A DNA stretch of 64,000 bases, taken from Rothia kristinae NBRC 15354. GTDB lineage: Bacteria > Actinomycetota > Actinomycetes > Actinomycetales > Micrococcaceae. The notes beneath the pieces were generated by a model. That model was not told the origin of the DNA. It saw nothing but the letters and a program-made list of their open reading frames with translations, and did not search any database. The position numbers and the translations under genes are program-made. Numbering within the stretch: position 1 is the first letter of the stretch; each line of letters starts with the position of its first letter. The stretch is from contig NZ_BCSM01000005.1 in assembly GCF_001570865.1 (NCBI RefSeq), positions 80,335-144,334 on the forward strand, given 5' to 3'. Of the stretch, positions 18,509 through 26,801 are shown piece after piece.

Positions 18509-19359
18509 GCGGGATGCCCTTCGCCTTCGGGATGAACGAGTTCACCACCCAGCCGTGGAGCTTCGAGCGGGACCTGCGCGAGTGCGCGGACCTCGGGGTG
18601 CAGACCTTCGAGCTGTGCTAGGCCAAGCTGGCCGAGGGTGCTGCGGGCCGGGAGCAGCTGGAGGCCCTGCGGGAGTCCGGGCTGCCGGTGTGCTCGGTGC
18701 AGCCCGCGGTGCGCACGGCCGTGCCCAGCGCGATGCAGCCGAGCCCGAAGGGCGCCGACGAGCGGATCGCCGCCTACCGGGCCAGCCTGGAGCGGCTGGC
18801 CGCGGTGGCCCCCGGGGCGGTGTTCGTGACCAACACCGGGCCCGCCCCGGACGGGGACATGCACCGGGGCCTGGAGGAGGCCGTGCGCTTCCACCGGGAG
18901 GTGGCGCCGGTGGCCGCGGATCTGGGGGTGCGCCTGGCGGTGGAGCCGCTGAACCCGATCTCCCTGAACGCGGAGACGATGATCTGGACCTTCGCCCAGG
19001 CGGTCGAGCTGATCGAGCGGACCGGCGTCGAGGGCCTGGGGCTGTGCCTGGACACCTGGAACCTGTGGCAGGACCCCCTGCTGGAGGAGGGGATCCGCAG
19101 CCACGGCGAGCTGATCTCGATCCTGCAGGTCAGCGACTGGCGCACCCCGCGCTCCGGGATGGACCGGCGCAGCGTGGGCACCGGGCCGATCCCCACCGGG
19201 CGGCTGCTGCACGCGCTGGCCGAGTCCGGCTACACCGGGGCCTGCGTGGTGGAGATCTTCTCCCAGGGGGTGCCGGATTCCCTGTACGACGGGGACCTGC
19301 GCGCCCTGATCCGGCAGAACCGGGATGCCCTGGAGCAGGCGTGGGAGCGGGCCGCCTGA
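18505..19359 (+). pseudogene. Sugar phosphate isomerase/epimerase-like TIM barrel with internal TAG
   Basis: A xylose-isomerase-like AP-endonuclease-2 family protein, 284 residues if read through. It starts at ATG 18505 overlapping the hydrolase stop. The first 38 codons are family-like (FGMNEFTTQPWSFERDLREC, then GVQTFELC). TAG at 18619-18621 follows, and the same frame resumes as AKLAEGAAGREQLEALRESG. Downstream metal-binding positions are present: AVEPLNP (Glu), CLDTWNLWQ (Asp), ILQVSDWRTP (Asp) and VVEIFS (Glu). The stop most simply reflects GAG to TAG. A restart at GTG 18688 would lose the first two barrel strands. Likely nonfunctional unless the stop is a sequence error. Confidence 0.85.
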
Positions 19360-19380
19360 GCCGACCCGGTCGGGGCGCGG

Positions 19381-20070
19381 TCAGTCGAGGGTGCCGGCCC
19401 GCCACGCCGCGGCGGCGGCCTCCAGCTGCTCGGCGGTGCCGATCAGCCGCCGGGAGGCGCGGGTCATCCGGGTGCCGGCCGGGTGGGAGCCCGGGTCGGC
19501 GAAAAACTCGCTGGCGGCTCCCGGCCGGTGGGGGATGACGGCGGCGTCGGTGCGGTCCGCGGCGAGGCTCTGACCCAGGGCGATGACGCGGCAGAAGGCT
19601 GCGAAGCGCTCCAGGGCGACGTCGAACTGCCCGGTGTACGCGCCGGTGAGGATCTCATCCACGGTGCGGCACACCTCCTCCGCGTCCGGCGGATCCGCGA
19701 CGCCGGCCACCACGCGGGAGACCTCCGCGGTGTCCTGGCCCAGGCGGTAGTACTCGCCGATGCGCGCGGGGTCCCGGCGCACCGTGTCCCGCAGGGCGTG
19801 GATGCGCCACAGCGCGCCGGGCAGGGAGACCGCCGGGGCCTGCGCCCACATCTGCGCGAGGGCCTCCACCCCGAAGCGGTCCGTGAACTCCACGAGCCGG
19901 GCCGTGACCTCCGGGTCCCGGTTGGCCCGCCCGCGGGTGAGCAGGGCCCAGGCGGAGGTGTGCGCGGCCTGGCTGAGGGTCTCCGGGTCGGTGCCGCCCT
20001 CGCGCTGGTCGAACATCGCGGGGGAGAACTTCACGGGACGGTGGTGGCGCGCGGCAGGCTTCTCGGGCAT
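19381..20070 (-). CDS. Conserved Micrococcales protein of unknown function
   Basis: A 229-residue protein I recognise only as a conserved actinobacterial family, often carried in databases under a mistaken RNA-polymerase label. It is predicted helical and soluble, with no signal peptide. Recognisable segments are SAWALLTRGR near residue 40, LPGALWRIHALRDTVRRD, EYYRLGQDTAEVSRVVAGVA, VDEILTGAYTGQFDVALERFAAFCRV, and the closing LEAAAAAWRAGTLD. The ATG at 20070 is preferred; an in-frame ATG at 20100 would add ten residues. It converges with the SDR-hydrolase-isomerase operon and is divergent from tRNA-Lys. Confidence 0.7.
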   Translation of the reverse strand: MPEKPAARHHRPVKFSPAMFDQREGGTDPETLSQAAHTSAWALLTRGRANRDPEVTARLVEFTDRFGVEALAQMWAQAPAVSLPGALWRIHALRDTVRRDPARIGEYYRLGQDTAEVSRVVAGVADPPDAEEVCRTVDEILTGAYTGQFDVALERFAAFCRVIALGQSLAADRTDAAVIPHRPGAASEFFADPGSHPAGTRMTRASRRLIGTAEQLEAAAAAWRAGTLD

Positions 20071-20241
20071 CCGAACAGTGTAGGACCGGCCCCGGGCCAC
20101 CCGCAGTTCTCTGCGCCACCGGCGGACGAGGACAATATCCGATCCCGCAGGAGGCCGGGCCGACAGGGGGCTTCGGCGGTGTCGGTGCGGGGCCGGGGGA
20201 GTTGAGGGGCCCGTCGTCGGGCCGGTAGTGTGAGGTGTTGC

Positions 20242-20314
20242 GCGCCTTTAGCTCAGTTGGTAGAGCAAGGGACTTTTAATCCCTGGGTCGTGGGTTCGAG
20301 CCCCACAGGGCGCA
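20242..20314 (+). tRNA. tRNA-Lys (anticodon TTT)
   Basis: A complete 73-nt cloverleaf. The acceptor stem pairs GCGCCTT with AGGGCGC, with discriminator A at 20314. The D-arm is GCTCAGTTGGTAGAGC and the anticodon stem AGGGA/TCCCT encloses loop CTTTTAA with TTT at 20275-20277. The T-arm is GTGGGTTCGAGCCCCAC. The next bases are CCG, so the full CCA is not encoded. Confidence 0.97.
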
Positions 20315-20319
20315 CCGCA

Positions 20320-20357
20320 GAGGACCCCGCACCGGCAGCAGCCGGGACGGGGTCCTC
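20320..20357 (+). terminator. Hairpin after tRNA-Lys (start of repeat element A1)
   Basis: The stem GAGGACCCCG/CGGGGTCCTC encloses a second stem CCGGC/GCCGG. It begins 5 nt after the tRNA and is a good transcription terminator candidate. The same hairpin type recurs at 21842-21879, in both cases directly before the forward/inverted repeat block of family A. Confidence 0.7.
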
Positions 20358-20390
20358 ATCGTATGTGGCGTCCGCGCTTCAGATGAGGCC

Positions 20391-20487
20391 TTCGTGTTGA
20401 GATGCGCCGTTCGTGCTGAGATGCCGCACGGCGTGCGGTATCTCAGCACGAAAGTGGGATCTCAGCACACATCCGGGACCTCAGCGG
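20391..20487. repeat. Family A palindromic repeat block, copy A1
   Basis: Two forward copies of a TTCGTGCTGAGATGCCGCAC-like unit (20391-20408, 20410-20429) are followed by inverted copies (20433-20452, 20454-20469 and a weaker one at 20474-20487). The inner pair matches at 19 of 20 positions. The block lies immediately downstream of ogt (stop at 20501) and can fold into a long hairpin. Confidence 0.85.
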
Positions 20488-20500
20488 GCCGCCGTCGGGG

Positions 20501-21145
20501 TCATGCCGCCTGCTCCAGTCTCAGCAGGGTCGTCTTCGCGTCCAGACCGCCGATGTAGCCGCCGAGGCCGCCGTCGGCGCGCAGCACCCGGTGACAGGGC
20601 ACCACGACCGGCAGCGGGTTGGTCGCGCAGGCCGTGCCGACGGCGCGGACGGCCCGCGGATTCCCGACGAGTTCGGCGACCTCCTTGTAGGAGCGGGTGC
20701 GGCCGTAGTCGATGTGCGGCAGGCAACGCTGCACGGTCCGGCGGAACCCCGAGGACAGCGCGTAATCCAGCGGCACGTCGAAGGCGCGTCGACGGCCGGC
20801 GAAGTACTCGTCGATCTCGGCGGCCACCGCATCCAGGCGACGGGGGGCCTCCAGCACCCGCGGGCTGATCCTCTCCGCCAGCGATGTCAGCACCGCGTCG
20901 AAGTCCTCGCGTTCGTAGGCCACGCGCACCAGCCCCGTCTCGGTCGCGGCCAGCAGCAGCGGACCGACGGGGGTGTCGATCGTGCGGTAGGCGACGTCGA
21001 GCAGTCCGTGCTCACCGGCCCGTGCGGCCAGGCGCGCGTGGAGATCGGCCATCGCCCCGGGTTCGATCGGGAAGAGGGCGGCACACTCGGCTCCCTCGCC
21101 GTCACCGGTCGGAAGGCTCGCGCCTGCGGGCATGCTGTCGGTCAT
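20501..21145 (-). CDS. ogt: Methylated-DNA--[protein]-cysteine S-methyltransferase
   Basis: A 214-residue suicidal DNA-repair protein that transfers the O6-alkyl group from guanine (or O4 from thymine) to its own cysteine. The N-terminal ~110 residues form the RNase H-like methyltransferase domain (DTPVGPLLLAATETGLVRVAY). The C-terminal winged-helix domain has the DNA-intercalating/recognition helix SYKEVAELVGNPRAVRAVG, active site VVVPCHRV and GGYIGGLDAKTTLL. The ATG overlaps the stop of the upstream sigma-factor gene, so expression should follow that regulator. This sigma-plus-Ogt pairing is common in actinobacteria. A repeat element (family A) lies on each side of the pair. Confidence 0.95.
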   Translation of the reverse strand: MTDSMPAGASLPTGDGEGAECAALFPIEPGAMADLHARLAARAGEHGLLDVAYRTIDTPVGPLLLAATETGLVRVAYEREDFDAVLTSLAERISPRVLEAPRRLDAVAAEIDEYFAGRRRAFDVPLDYALSSGFRRTVQRCLPHIDYGRTRSYKEVAELVGNPRAVRAVGTACATNPLPVVVPCHRVLRADGGLGGYIGGLDAKTTLLRLEQAA

Positions 21146-21645
21146 CGGGGTGCTCCTTCCGTGTGCTCGCCGTCGTGGTAGGTCTGCCGCAGTCTCCTGA
21201 TGCCGTCCGAGGCGGCTCTGCGCACCGCGTCGGGGCTTGAGCCGATGATCGCGGCGGTCTCGGTGTGCGGCAGACCGCCGAGGTAGTGGTAGGCGATCGC
21301 CAGCCGCTGCCGCTCCGGCAGCCCCGCCACCGCGGCCCACACCCCGTGCTCGTCATCGCCCGGGGTGCCCAGGGAGGAGACCCGCTCGGGGAGGTCGTCG
21401 CTGGGGGTCGCGTGCCGGGCCCGGGCGCGGACGACGTCGATCGCCTTGCGGCGGGCGACCCGCACCAGCCAGGCCTCCGTGTTCGTCTCCTCCGGCAGGT
21501 CCGGCCAGGTCTTCAGCGCGGCCAGGAACGTCTCGGACCAGGCGTCATCGGCGTCGGGCCCGGGACCGAGCACGGCTCGGCAGACCCGCAGCACGGTCTC
21601 GCCGTGCCGGGTCACGGCCTGGTCGAAGGGAAGTCGCATCGTCAT
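21142..21645 (-). CDS. ECF-type RNA polymerase sigma-70 family factor
   Basis: A 167-residue two-domain sigma factor. Region 2 covers roughly residues 5-75 (RHGETVLRVCRAVLG, DDAWSETFLAALKTW, WLVRVARRKAIDVVRAR). Region 4 covers ~105-160 with helix-turn-helix LPERQRLAIAYHYLGGLPHTETAAIIG and SSPDAVRRAASDGIRRLR. No anti-sigma gene is adjacent; instead its TGA overlaps the ogt start. It is therefore likely to control an alkylation-repair response including ogt, but the signal is not visible. The ATG at 21645 is used; a second ATG at 21639 gives a two-residue shorter protein. Confidence 0.9.
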   Translation of the reverse strand: MTMRLPFDQAVTRHGETVLRVCRAVLGPGPDADDAWSETFLAALKTWPDLPEETNTEAWLVRVARRKAIDVVRARARHATPSDDLPERVSSLGTPGDDEHGVWAAVAGLPERQRLAIAYHYLGGLPHTETAAIIGSSPDAVRRAASDGIRRLRQTYHDGEHTEGAPR

Positions 21646-21841
21646 CCCACGGTAGTCGCGCCGGCCGGGCCGAGCTGCTGAGCGAGCCTGCGATCGCCCA
21701 GCGCCGTCTGGATCACCGTGTGTCGCCTGGTCATCATGATCATCTCCTCCGTCTGCTCATGCTGTAGACGCGTCAGCACCGGCGGATGTGAGGTGGCCTC
21801 GTCCACATGTGCCGCGGTCCTCCCTGTCCGGGCGCATCGCA

Positions 21842-21879
21842 GAAGACCCCGCCCCGGCTGGTGCCGGAGCGGGGTCTTC
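21842..21879. terminator. Strong hairpin at the start of repeat element A2
   Basis: The stem GAAGACCCCGC/GCGGGGTCTTC has a nested CCGGC/GCCGG. The same architecture and similar sequence occur at 20320-20357, although no gene ends immediately before this copy. It therefore belongs to the repeat element rather than simply to a transcript end. Confidence 0.6.
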
Positions 21880-21894
21880 GTCGTGCGCGGGGCT

Positions 21895-22010
21895 CCTGCT
21901 GAGATGCGGGGTTCGTGTCGAGATGCTGCACGTCGGGCGGTATCTCAGCACGAACGCGGGATCTCAGAACGAAACCGGGGTCTCAGCGCGCCCCGGGTCT
22001 CAGCGGGCCG
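21895..22010. repeat. Family A palindromic repeat block, copy A2
   Basis: Forward units at 21895-21910 and 21912-21931 are followed by inverted units at 21937-21954 and 21956-21973, with two weaker inverted units to about 22010. The last one includes the dps stop codon. Together with A1 it brackets the sigma/ogt operon. The remaining 21646-21841 stretch contains a TCATCATGATCATC inverted sequence but no gene I can support. Confidence 0.82.
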
Positions 22011-22533
22011 CGGCGGGGCGGCGGGTCTCGGCGCTGATGAACCAGGACTGCTGCTCGAGCTTCTCGAGGATGCTGTGCAGGATGTCCGCGGAGGTCGGGT
22101 CGGCCTCGTCCACGGTGTCGTGGACCTCGCGGATGGTGTTGGTGGTGGCCTCCACCGCGGTGACGATCTCGTCGATCGCGTCCGTGGTGAGCACCTCGCC
22201 CTGCGGCATCTCCGGCAGGGTCGAGGCGGCCGCGACGACGGTGGGGCGCCCGTCCGGGGTGGCGTGCAGGGCGCGCATGCGCTCGGCCACGGTGTCGGAG
22301 GCCTCGCGGGCGATCTCCACGATCTCGTCCAGGTTCAGGTGCAGGTCCCGGAAGTTGGGGCCGACGATGTTCCAGTGCGCCTGCTTGCCCACCATATGCA
22401 GGGCGATCAGGTCCACGAGCACCTTCTGCAGGCTGTCGCGCAGCTCTTTCGGCGCGACGAACCCGTGCTCGGCGTTCTCCACGCGGGTCTTGGTGTCTCC
22501 GGCGGGCTGCGGAACGGTGACGGTCTCGGTCAT
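22000..22533 (-). CDS. dps: Dps-family ferritin-like DNA-protection protein
   Basis: A 177-residue miniferritin that oxidises and stores iron and shields DNA, forming dodecamers. It has the interfacial ferroxidase ligands in QAHWNIVGPNFRDLHLNLDE (two His 12 apart) and in REASDTVAERMRAL (Asp and Glu). The N-terminal tail lacks a Lys-rich stretch, so direct DNA binding is uncertain. The ATG at 22533 is preceded by AAGGAG at correct spacing. The stop codon falls inside the last unit of repeat A2. It is divergent from the alcohol dehydrogenase gene, with a 227-bp intergenic region in which I see no clear operator. Confidence 0.94.
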   Translation of the reverse strand: MTETVTVPQPAGDTKTRVENAEHGFVAPKELRDSLQKVLVDLIALHMVGKQAHWNIVGPNFRDLHLNLDEIVEIAREASDTVAERMRALHATPDGRPTVVAAASTLPEMPQGEVLTTDAIDEIVTAVEATTNTIREVHDTVDEADPTSADILHSILEKLEQQSWFISAETRRPAAAR

Positions 22534-22760
22534 GTCCTCACTCCTTCTCGAACTCGTTCGCTTCCCTTCCACATCACCACCGCAACCGCCCTCCCACAAG
22601 GGGTTTGAGCTGTCAGCCGAAGGCTCCGCGCATCACAGCAGGCCGATGCCGGGGCCACAGACGGCGGATGGATGTGGTCTGGGTCTCGGAGTAGCGTGGG
22701 ATGTGATTCCCGCACCCATCGCGGGATCGACCGCTGTGTCATGTCGCTGAGGAGCACACC

Positions 22761-23894
22761 ATGAAGATCCGCGCCGCTGTCCTGACCACGATGGAGGCCG
22801 AGCGTCCCTATGCCGACTCCAAGCCGCTGGCCATCGAGGAGCTCGAACTGGATCCGCCGCAGGAAGGAGAGGTGCTGCTGCGGATGACGGCCGCCGGCGT
22901 CTGCCATTCCGATCTTTCCGTGGTGGACGGCAACCGACCGCGACCTCTGCCGATGGCTCTGGGGCATGAGGGCACAGGGGTCGTCGAGGAGGTCGGCCCG
23001 GGAGTGGCAGGTCTGTCCGTCGGAGATCACGTGGTCACGGTGTTCCTGCCGCGCTGCGGTGAATGCGCGAACTGCCGCACGGACGGCAAGCTGCCCTGTT
23101 CCCGCGGCACGGAGTCCAACACTGCCGGATATCTGCCGGGTGGAGGGAAGAAGATCCGCCTGCATCGACCGGACGGAGAGGAGGTCCTGCACCATCTCGG
23201 AGTCTCGGCATTCGCCACTCATGCAGTGGTCCACGAGTCCAGCGTCGTCAAGATCGGGGAGGACGTGCCTCCCGAAGCTGCGGCACCGCTGGGGTGTGCG
23301 GTGCTGACCGGCGGAGGAGCGGTGGTCAATGCCGGCGATCCCCAGGAGGGAGACACGATCATGGTCGTGGGTCTCGGTGGGGTGGGCATCGCCGCGCTGC
23401 TGACGGCCATCGGGCTCGGCAAGGGCAAGGTCATCGGCGTCGATGCGCAGGAAGCCAAGCTGAAGCGCGCTTCCGAGCTGGGAGCCGACGAGGTGTGGAC
23501 CCCGGAGCAGGTCGCTGAGCAGGGGATCACGGCGGATCTGGTCATCGAGGCTGCGGGGCATCCGCGGGCTTTCGAGACGGCGTTTGCGGCGACTGCGGTG
23601 GGGGGACGGACCGTGACCGTCGGACTGCCCAGCCCTTCGGCCGAGTCGGTGATCCACCCTGTGGTCCTGACCTCGGAGGCGCGCAGCGTCATCGGCAGCT
23701 ACTTGGGATCGGCGGTCCCCTCCCGGGACATTCCGCGGTATGAGCAGCTGTGGCGCGATGGGGACCTGCCCGTGGAGGAGCTCGTCTCCTCCCGCATCCG
23801 GCTGGAGGACATCAACGAGGCCATGGACACGCTGGCTGAGGCTCGGGCGATCCGGCAGATCATCCTCTTCGAGGAGTCCGATCAGGCCCAGTGA
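22761..23894 (+). CDS. Zinc-dependent medium-chain alcohol dehydrogenase
   Basis: A 377-residue NAD(P)-dependent MDR dehydrogenase. The catalytic zinc region is AAGVCHSDLSVVDG plus GHEGTGVVEEVG. The structural zinc lobe CGECANCRTDGKLPC carries all four cysteines. A third catalytic ligand lies in APLGCAVLTGGG. The cofactor fold is MVVGLGGVGIAALLTAIG, followed by IGVDAQEAK, whose Asp favours NAD. Length and the long loop after the structural zinc fit the class III-like/aryl alcohol group, so formaldehyde- or mycothiol-linked and benzyl-alcohol-type substrates are all possible. The ATG follows GAGGAG. A short hairpin (CGGCTC/GAGCCG, 23910-23927) separates it from the converging FmdB-like gene. 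Confidence 0.88.
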   Translation: MKIRAAVLTTMEAERPYADSKPLAIEELELDPPQEGEVLLRMTAAGVCHSDLSVVDGNRPRPLPMALGHEGTGVVEEVGPGVAGLSVGDHVVTVFLPRCGECANCRTDGKLPCSRGTESNTAGYLPGGGKKIRLHRPDGEEVLHHLGVSAFATHAVVHESSVVKIGEDVPPEAAAPLGCAVLTGGGAVVNAGDPQEGDTIMVVGLGGVGIAALLTAIGLGKGKVIGVDAQEAKLKRASELGADEVWTPEQVAEQGITADLVIEAAGHPRAFETAFAATAVGGRTVTVGLPSPSAESVIHPVVLTSEARSVIGSYLGSAVPSRDIPRYEQLWRDGDLPVEELVSSRIRLEDINEAMDTLAEARAIRQIILFEESDQAQ

Positions 23895-23942
23895 CACCGG
23901 GTGCGATATCGGCTCTCGGCCGAGCCGGAGAGCGATGCCGCC

Positions 23943-24356
23943 TCAGGGAGAGTCCTTCCGCGGCGGTGTCGCCCTTGAGGCGAGGGCATCGCCGATCGCC
24001 TGACCCACATCATCGCCCGCACGCAGCGGACGGCCGGCGAAGATCCCCTCATGAGCCAGCACCGGACGACGGTCGCCGGCGAGCTCGGGGTACTTCTCCT
24101 CGAGCTTCTCTCGGCGTTCGATGGTCTTCCGCCAGTGGTGCAGGACGTCGGGATCTCCCCGGCCGGCGCCCTCCCAGCTGTGCGGCATCTGCTCACGGGA
24201 CGGCCCGGCATCGGCCCGGTTGCCGATGTTGACCGACGACAGCCTCTTCCGTGCAGCAGCGCCGCAGATAGGACACGGCGGATTCGGCGCATCCATGGTG
24301 GGCAACCCAGCTTCGAAGCGATGCTGAGCCTCGCAGAGGAAGTCGTGGAGGATCAT
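23943..24356 (-). CDS. FmdB-like zinc-ribbon protein
   Basis: A 137-residue small protein. Its N-terminus ([15 protein letters not shown], then [17 protein letters not shown]) resembles FmdB/regulatory zinc-ribbon proteins. The first metal pair is reduced to one Cys and a His, while the second CPIC pair is intact. The rest is polar and helical ([20 protein letters not shown]) with no further motif. The ATG overlaps the stop of the AhlD-type lactonase gene (ATGA), so the two are co-translated. Similar small zinc-ribbon proteins accompany amidases and other hydrolases in actinobacteria. Function here is unknown; a chaperone or metallation role for the lactonase is speculation. Confidence 0.68.
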   Translation of the reverse strand: MILHDFLCEAQHRFEAGLPTMDAPNPPCPICGAAARKRLSSVNIGNRADAGPSREQMPHSWEGAGRGDPDVLHHWRKTIERREKLEEKYPELAGDRRPVLAHEGIFAGRPLRAGDDVGQAIGDALASRATPPRKDSP

Positions 24357-25171
24357 GAGTAGTGCCCCTCTGGGGCCCAGCGGATCTCGTGAGCTGCCTG
24401 ATCGGCGTCGTGTCCGAAGAAGACCTGTGCCTCTTTCTCCTCGGCGATGCGGCGCAGCTTCTCCACCGAGTCCAGCCAGGCCAGATTGTTCCAGACGATC
24501 GCGGCCCCCACGGCCGGAGGGCCCCAGGAATCCCGCATGTACACGGCGTCGGAGGTGAAGATCTTCGTCCCCTCGTCGGGCAGATCCAGCACCAGGGACA
24601 TCGTTCCCCAGGTGTGACCCGGCGTCTGCAGGAGGGTGACACCCGGCAGGATCTCCTCATCGCCGCTGATGCCGCCGATGTCCAGACCCTCGTAGTCAGA
24701 GGGGATATGCGCGCCTTCGTGGTAGCCGGTGATCCCCTTGACTCCCTCCAGCTCGGCGGTGCTGGTGAGGATCCTGGTCTTCCCGTTGTCGAAGGCTCGG
24801 GCATTGGCCGCATGGTCGAAGTGCAGGTGGCTGAGCACCAGCAGGTCGATGTCCTCGGTGCTCAGTCCCATCCGGGCAAGGCTGCGGTCCAGATAGGAGG
24901 CTTCCGGGTCTTCGGCGTCATCGACCACCGGGAAGAACTGGTCGAAGCCGGTCGACTGCCAGCGACTGGCCCAGTCTCGAGGGACACCGGTATCCCAGAG
25001 CATCCGCCCCTCGGGTGTCTCGACGAGCACGGCGTGCGTTGGAACGAGACCGAATTCGCGCGGGGCGTCCCGCTGACTGACGGGTTTGATGATGCGCTCT
25101 GGTTTGAGGAGGAGCCAGGTGTAGTCGGCCTCCATGTCTCCGGAGTGCAGCACGTGCGCCCTCATGTCCAT
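24353..25171 (-). CDS. ahlD: AhlD-type N-acyl homoserine lactonase (metallo-beta-lactamase fold)
   Basis: A 272-residue MBL-fold hydrolase closely resembling the Arthrobacter AhlD enzyme that opens the lactone ring of acyl-homoserine lactone signals. It has the di-zinc motif SHLHFDHA. Other ligands are His in [10 protein letters not shown], Asp in [16 protein letters not shown] and His in FFGHDADQ. Family-specific segments are [22 protein letters not shown] and [14 protein letters not shown]. No signal peptide is present, so it acts in the cytoplasm on diffusible signals. The ATG at 25171 is preferred; an upstream in-frame GTG would add three residues. It is coupled to the FmdB-like gene. Activity on AHLs is inferred from family; I did not test specificity-determining residues. 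Confidence 0.85.
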   Translation of the reverse strand: MDMRAHVLHSGDMEADYTWLLLKPERIIKPVSQRDAPREFGLVPTHAVLVETPEGRMLWDTGVPRDWASRWQSTGFDQFFPVVDDAEDPEASYLDRSLARMGLSTEDIDLLVLSHLHFDHAANARAFDNGKTRILTSTAELEGVKGITGYHEGAHIPSDYEGLDIGGISGDEEILPGVTLLQTPGHTWGTMSLVLDLPDEGTKIFTSDAVYMRDSWGPPAVGAAIVWNNLAWLDSVEKLRRIAEEKEAQVFFGHDADQAAHEIRWAPEGHYS

Positions 25172-25291
25172 GGCGGACACCGTCCTTCGGATCGACGGTG
25201 TAATGCAGAGCACAATGCCATCTGGGCGTGGCCATGTCAACGATCCGACGCCGGGGCCACACCCGACTCTGCTTCCGCCCCTTCCGAGAAG

Positions 25292-26767
25292 CTACAGCAG
25301 CGCGGAGGTCAGGCGGCAGACGTTCTCCAGGGCCTTGGTGCGCAGCGGGCGGCTGCGCCACTGCTCCAGGTCCACCTCGTCGGAGACGGCCATGTACCGC
25401 TCGGCGACGTCCTGCACCTGGGCGGTGATCTCCTCGCTGAGCAGCATCATCGTCACCTCCAGGTTCAGGGAGAAGGAGCGCACATCCATGTTGGACGAGC
25501 CCAGGCAGGTCATATCGTGGTCCACCAGGACGAACTTCGTGTGCAGCACCGTCGGGGCGGGGTAGAGCATGATCCGCACCCCGGCCTCCAGCAGGCTGTC
25601 GTAGTAGGACTGCTGGCCGTAGTGGGCGAAGAACTGGTCGCCCTTCGCGCACACGATCAGCGTCACGTCGATCCCGGACTGCGCGGCCGTGGTCAGCGCC
25701 ATCTTCAGGGAATCGTCCGGGATGAGGTACGGGGAGCAGATCAGCACCCGGTCCTCGGCGTTGTAGATCAGCTGGTTGATCAGCCGCAGGTTGTTCTCCG
25801 TGTCGAAGCCCGGCCCGGAGGGCACCGCCTGGGCCATCACCCCACCGTCGATCGAGGGCAGCTCCTGGTCCACCTCATCCAGCAGCAGATCCTCGGTCTC
25901 CGAGTACCAGTCGGAGATGAACAGGGCGTTCAGCTCATCCACCAGCGGTCCCTCGATGCGCAGCATCAGGTCCTTCCACTGCAGGCCTTTGCGCAGGTTC
26001 TTCGGCTTGTTGTACGAGCGGTCGATGATGTTCTGCGAGCCGGAGAAGGCGAGGTTGCCGTCGATGACGAGGATCTTCCGGTGGTTGCGCAGGTCCGGGC
26101 GCTGCCACTCCAGGCGCCACGGCCGGATCGGCAGCATCCGGTGCCAGGAGATCCCGGAGCGATCCAGCATCTTCACCAGCTCGCCGTAGCCGGGATACCC
26201 GGCCGAGCCCAGGTGGTCGATGAGGATGTGCACCTTGACCCCGCGCTCATGCGCCCGGAACAGGGCGTCGATCAGGGGAGCGGAGGTCTGGTCGTAGGCG
26301 ACGATGTAGAACTCGAAGTGCACGTACTCCCGCGCCCGGTCCACGGCGTCGGCCATCACCCGGATGGACTCGTGGTTGTCCGGCAGCAGCTCGAAGGAGT
26401 TGCCGCCGGTCAGCGGCAGGGAGCCCAGCCGGTAGTTCAGCTGAGCGGCGGCCACCGCCGGCTCCCGCAGATGGTCGTGCCGACCCAGGATCGCCTGATC
26501 CCCGATCTGCTCGCGGATCAGCTCGTTCATCCGCGACTGACGCTGCCGTCGGGACTTGGGCAGATAGCGGGAGCCGATCACCAGGAACGCGATGATGCCG
26601 ATGTACGGGATGAGGAAGATCGCCATGAGCCACCCCAGCGCCACGGCCGGCTTCCGGTTGTACGGGATCCAGCACAGCGCGATGATCCGGATGACCGCAT
26701 CCACGACCACCAGGGTGATGTCCATCCACTGCGGCAGACCGGGGATGTTCAGCAGGGAGTAACTCAC
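25292..26767 (-). CDS. cls: Cardiolipin synthase (phospholipase D superfamily)
   Basis: A 491-residue membrane enzyme that condenses two phosphatidylglycerols (or PG with another phospholipid) to cardiolipin. Two N-terminal helices (WMDITLVVVDAVIRIIALCW and VALGWLMAIFLIPYIGIIAFLVIG) anchor it. Two HKD catalytic motifs follow: NHRKILVIDGNLAFSGSQN near residue 240 and HTKFVLVDHDMTCLGSSN near residue 420. The start is GTG at 26767 (VSYSLLNIP). It lies 34 bp downstream of the dead-helicase-like gene on the same strand and may share its transcript. Confidence 0.93.
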   Translation of the reverse strand: MSYSLLNIPGLPQWMDITLVVVDAVIRIIALCWIPYNRKPAVALGWLMAIFLIPYIGIIAFLVIGSRYLPKSRRQRQSRMNELIREQIGDQAILGRHDHLREPAVAAAQLNYRLGSLPLTGGNSFELLPDNHESIRVMADAVDRAREYVHFEFYIVAYDQTSAPLIDALFRAHERGVKVHILIDHLGSAGYPGYGELVKMLDRSGISWHRMLPIRPWRLEWQRPDLRNHRKILVIDGNLAFSGSQNIIDRSYNKPKNLRKGLQWKDLMLRIEGPLVDELNALFISDWYSETEDLLLDEVDQELPSIDGGVMAQAVPSGPGFDTENNLRLINQLIYNAEDRVLICSPYLIPDDSLKMALTTAAQSGIDVTLIVCAKGDQFFAHYGQQSYYDSLLEAGVRIMLYPAPTVLHTKFVLVDHDMTCLGSSNMDVRSFSLNLEVTMMLLSEEITAQVQDVAERYMAVSDEVDLEQWRSRPLRTKALENVCRLTSALL

Positions 26768-26801
26768 CGTGTCAGTGTACGGGAGGCCGCCCCCTCCGCC
26801 C

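Noticed and set aside
1335..18621. Stop-codon recoding (TAA and TAG read through)
   Set aside because: Two different stops at single sites, no structured recoding element seen, and both are used as ordinary terminators or avoided elsewhere; point mutation or error is simpler.
20320..22010. CRISPR array in the repeated TGAGAT units
   Set aside because: Units are in both orientations, only a few nt apart, with no equal-length spacers and no cas genes.
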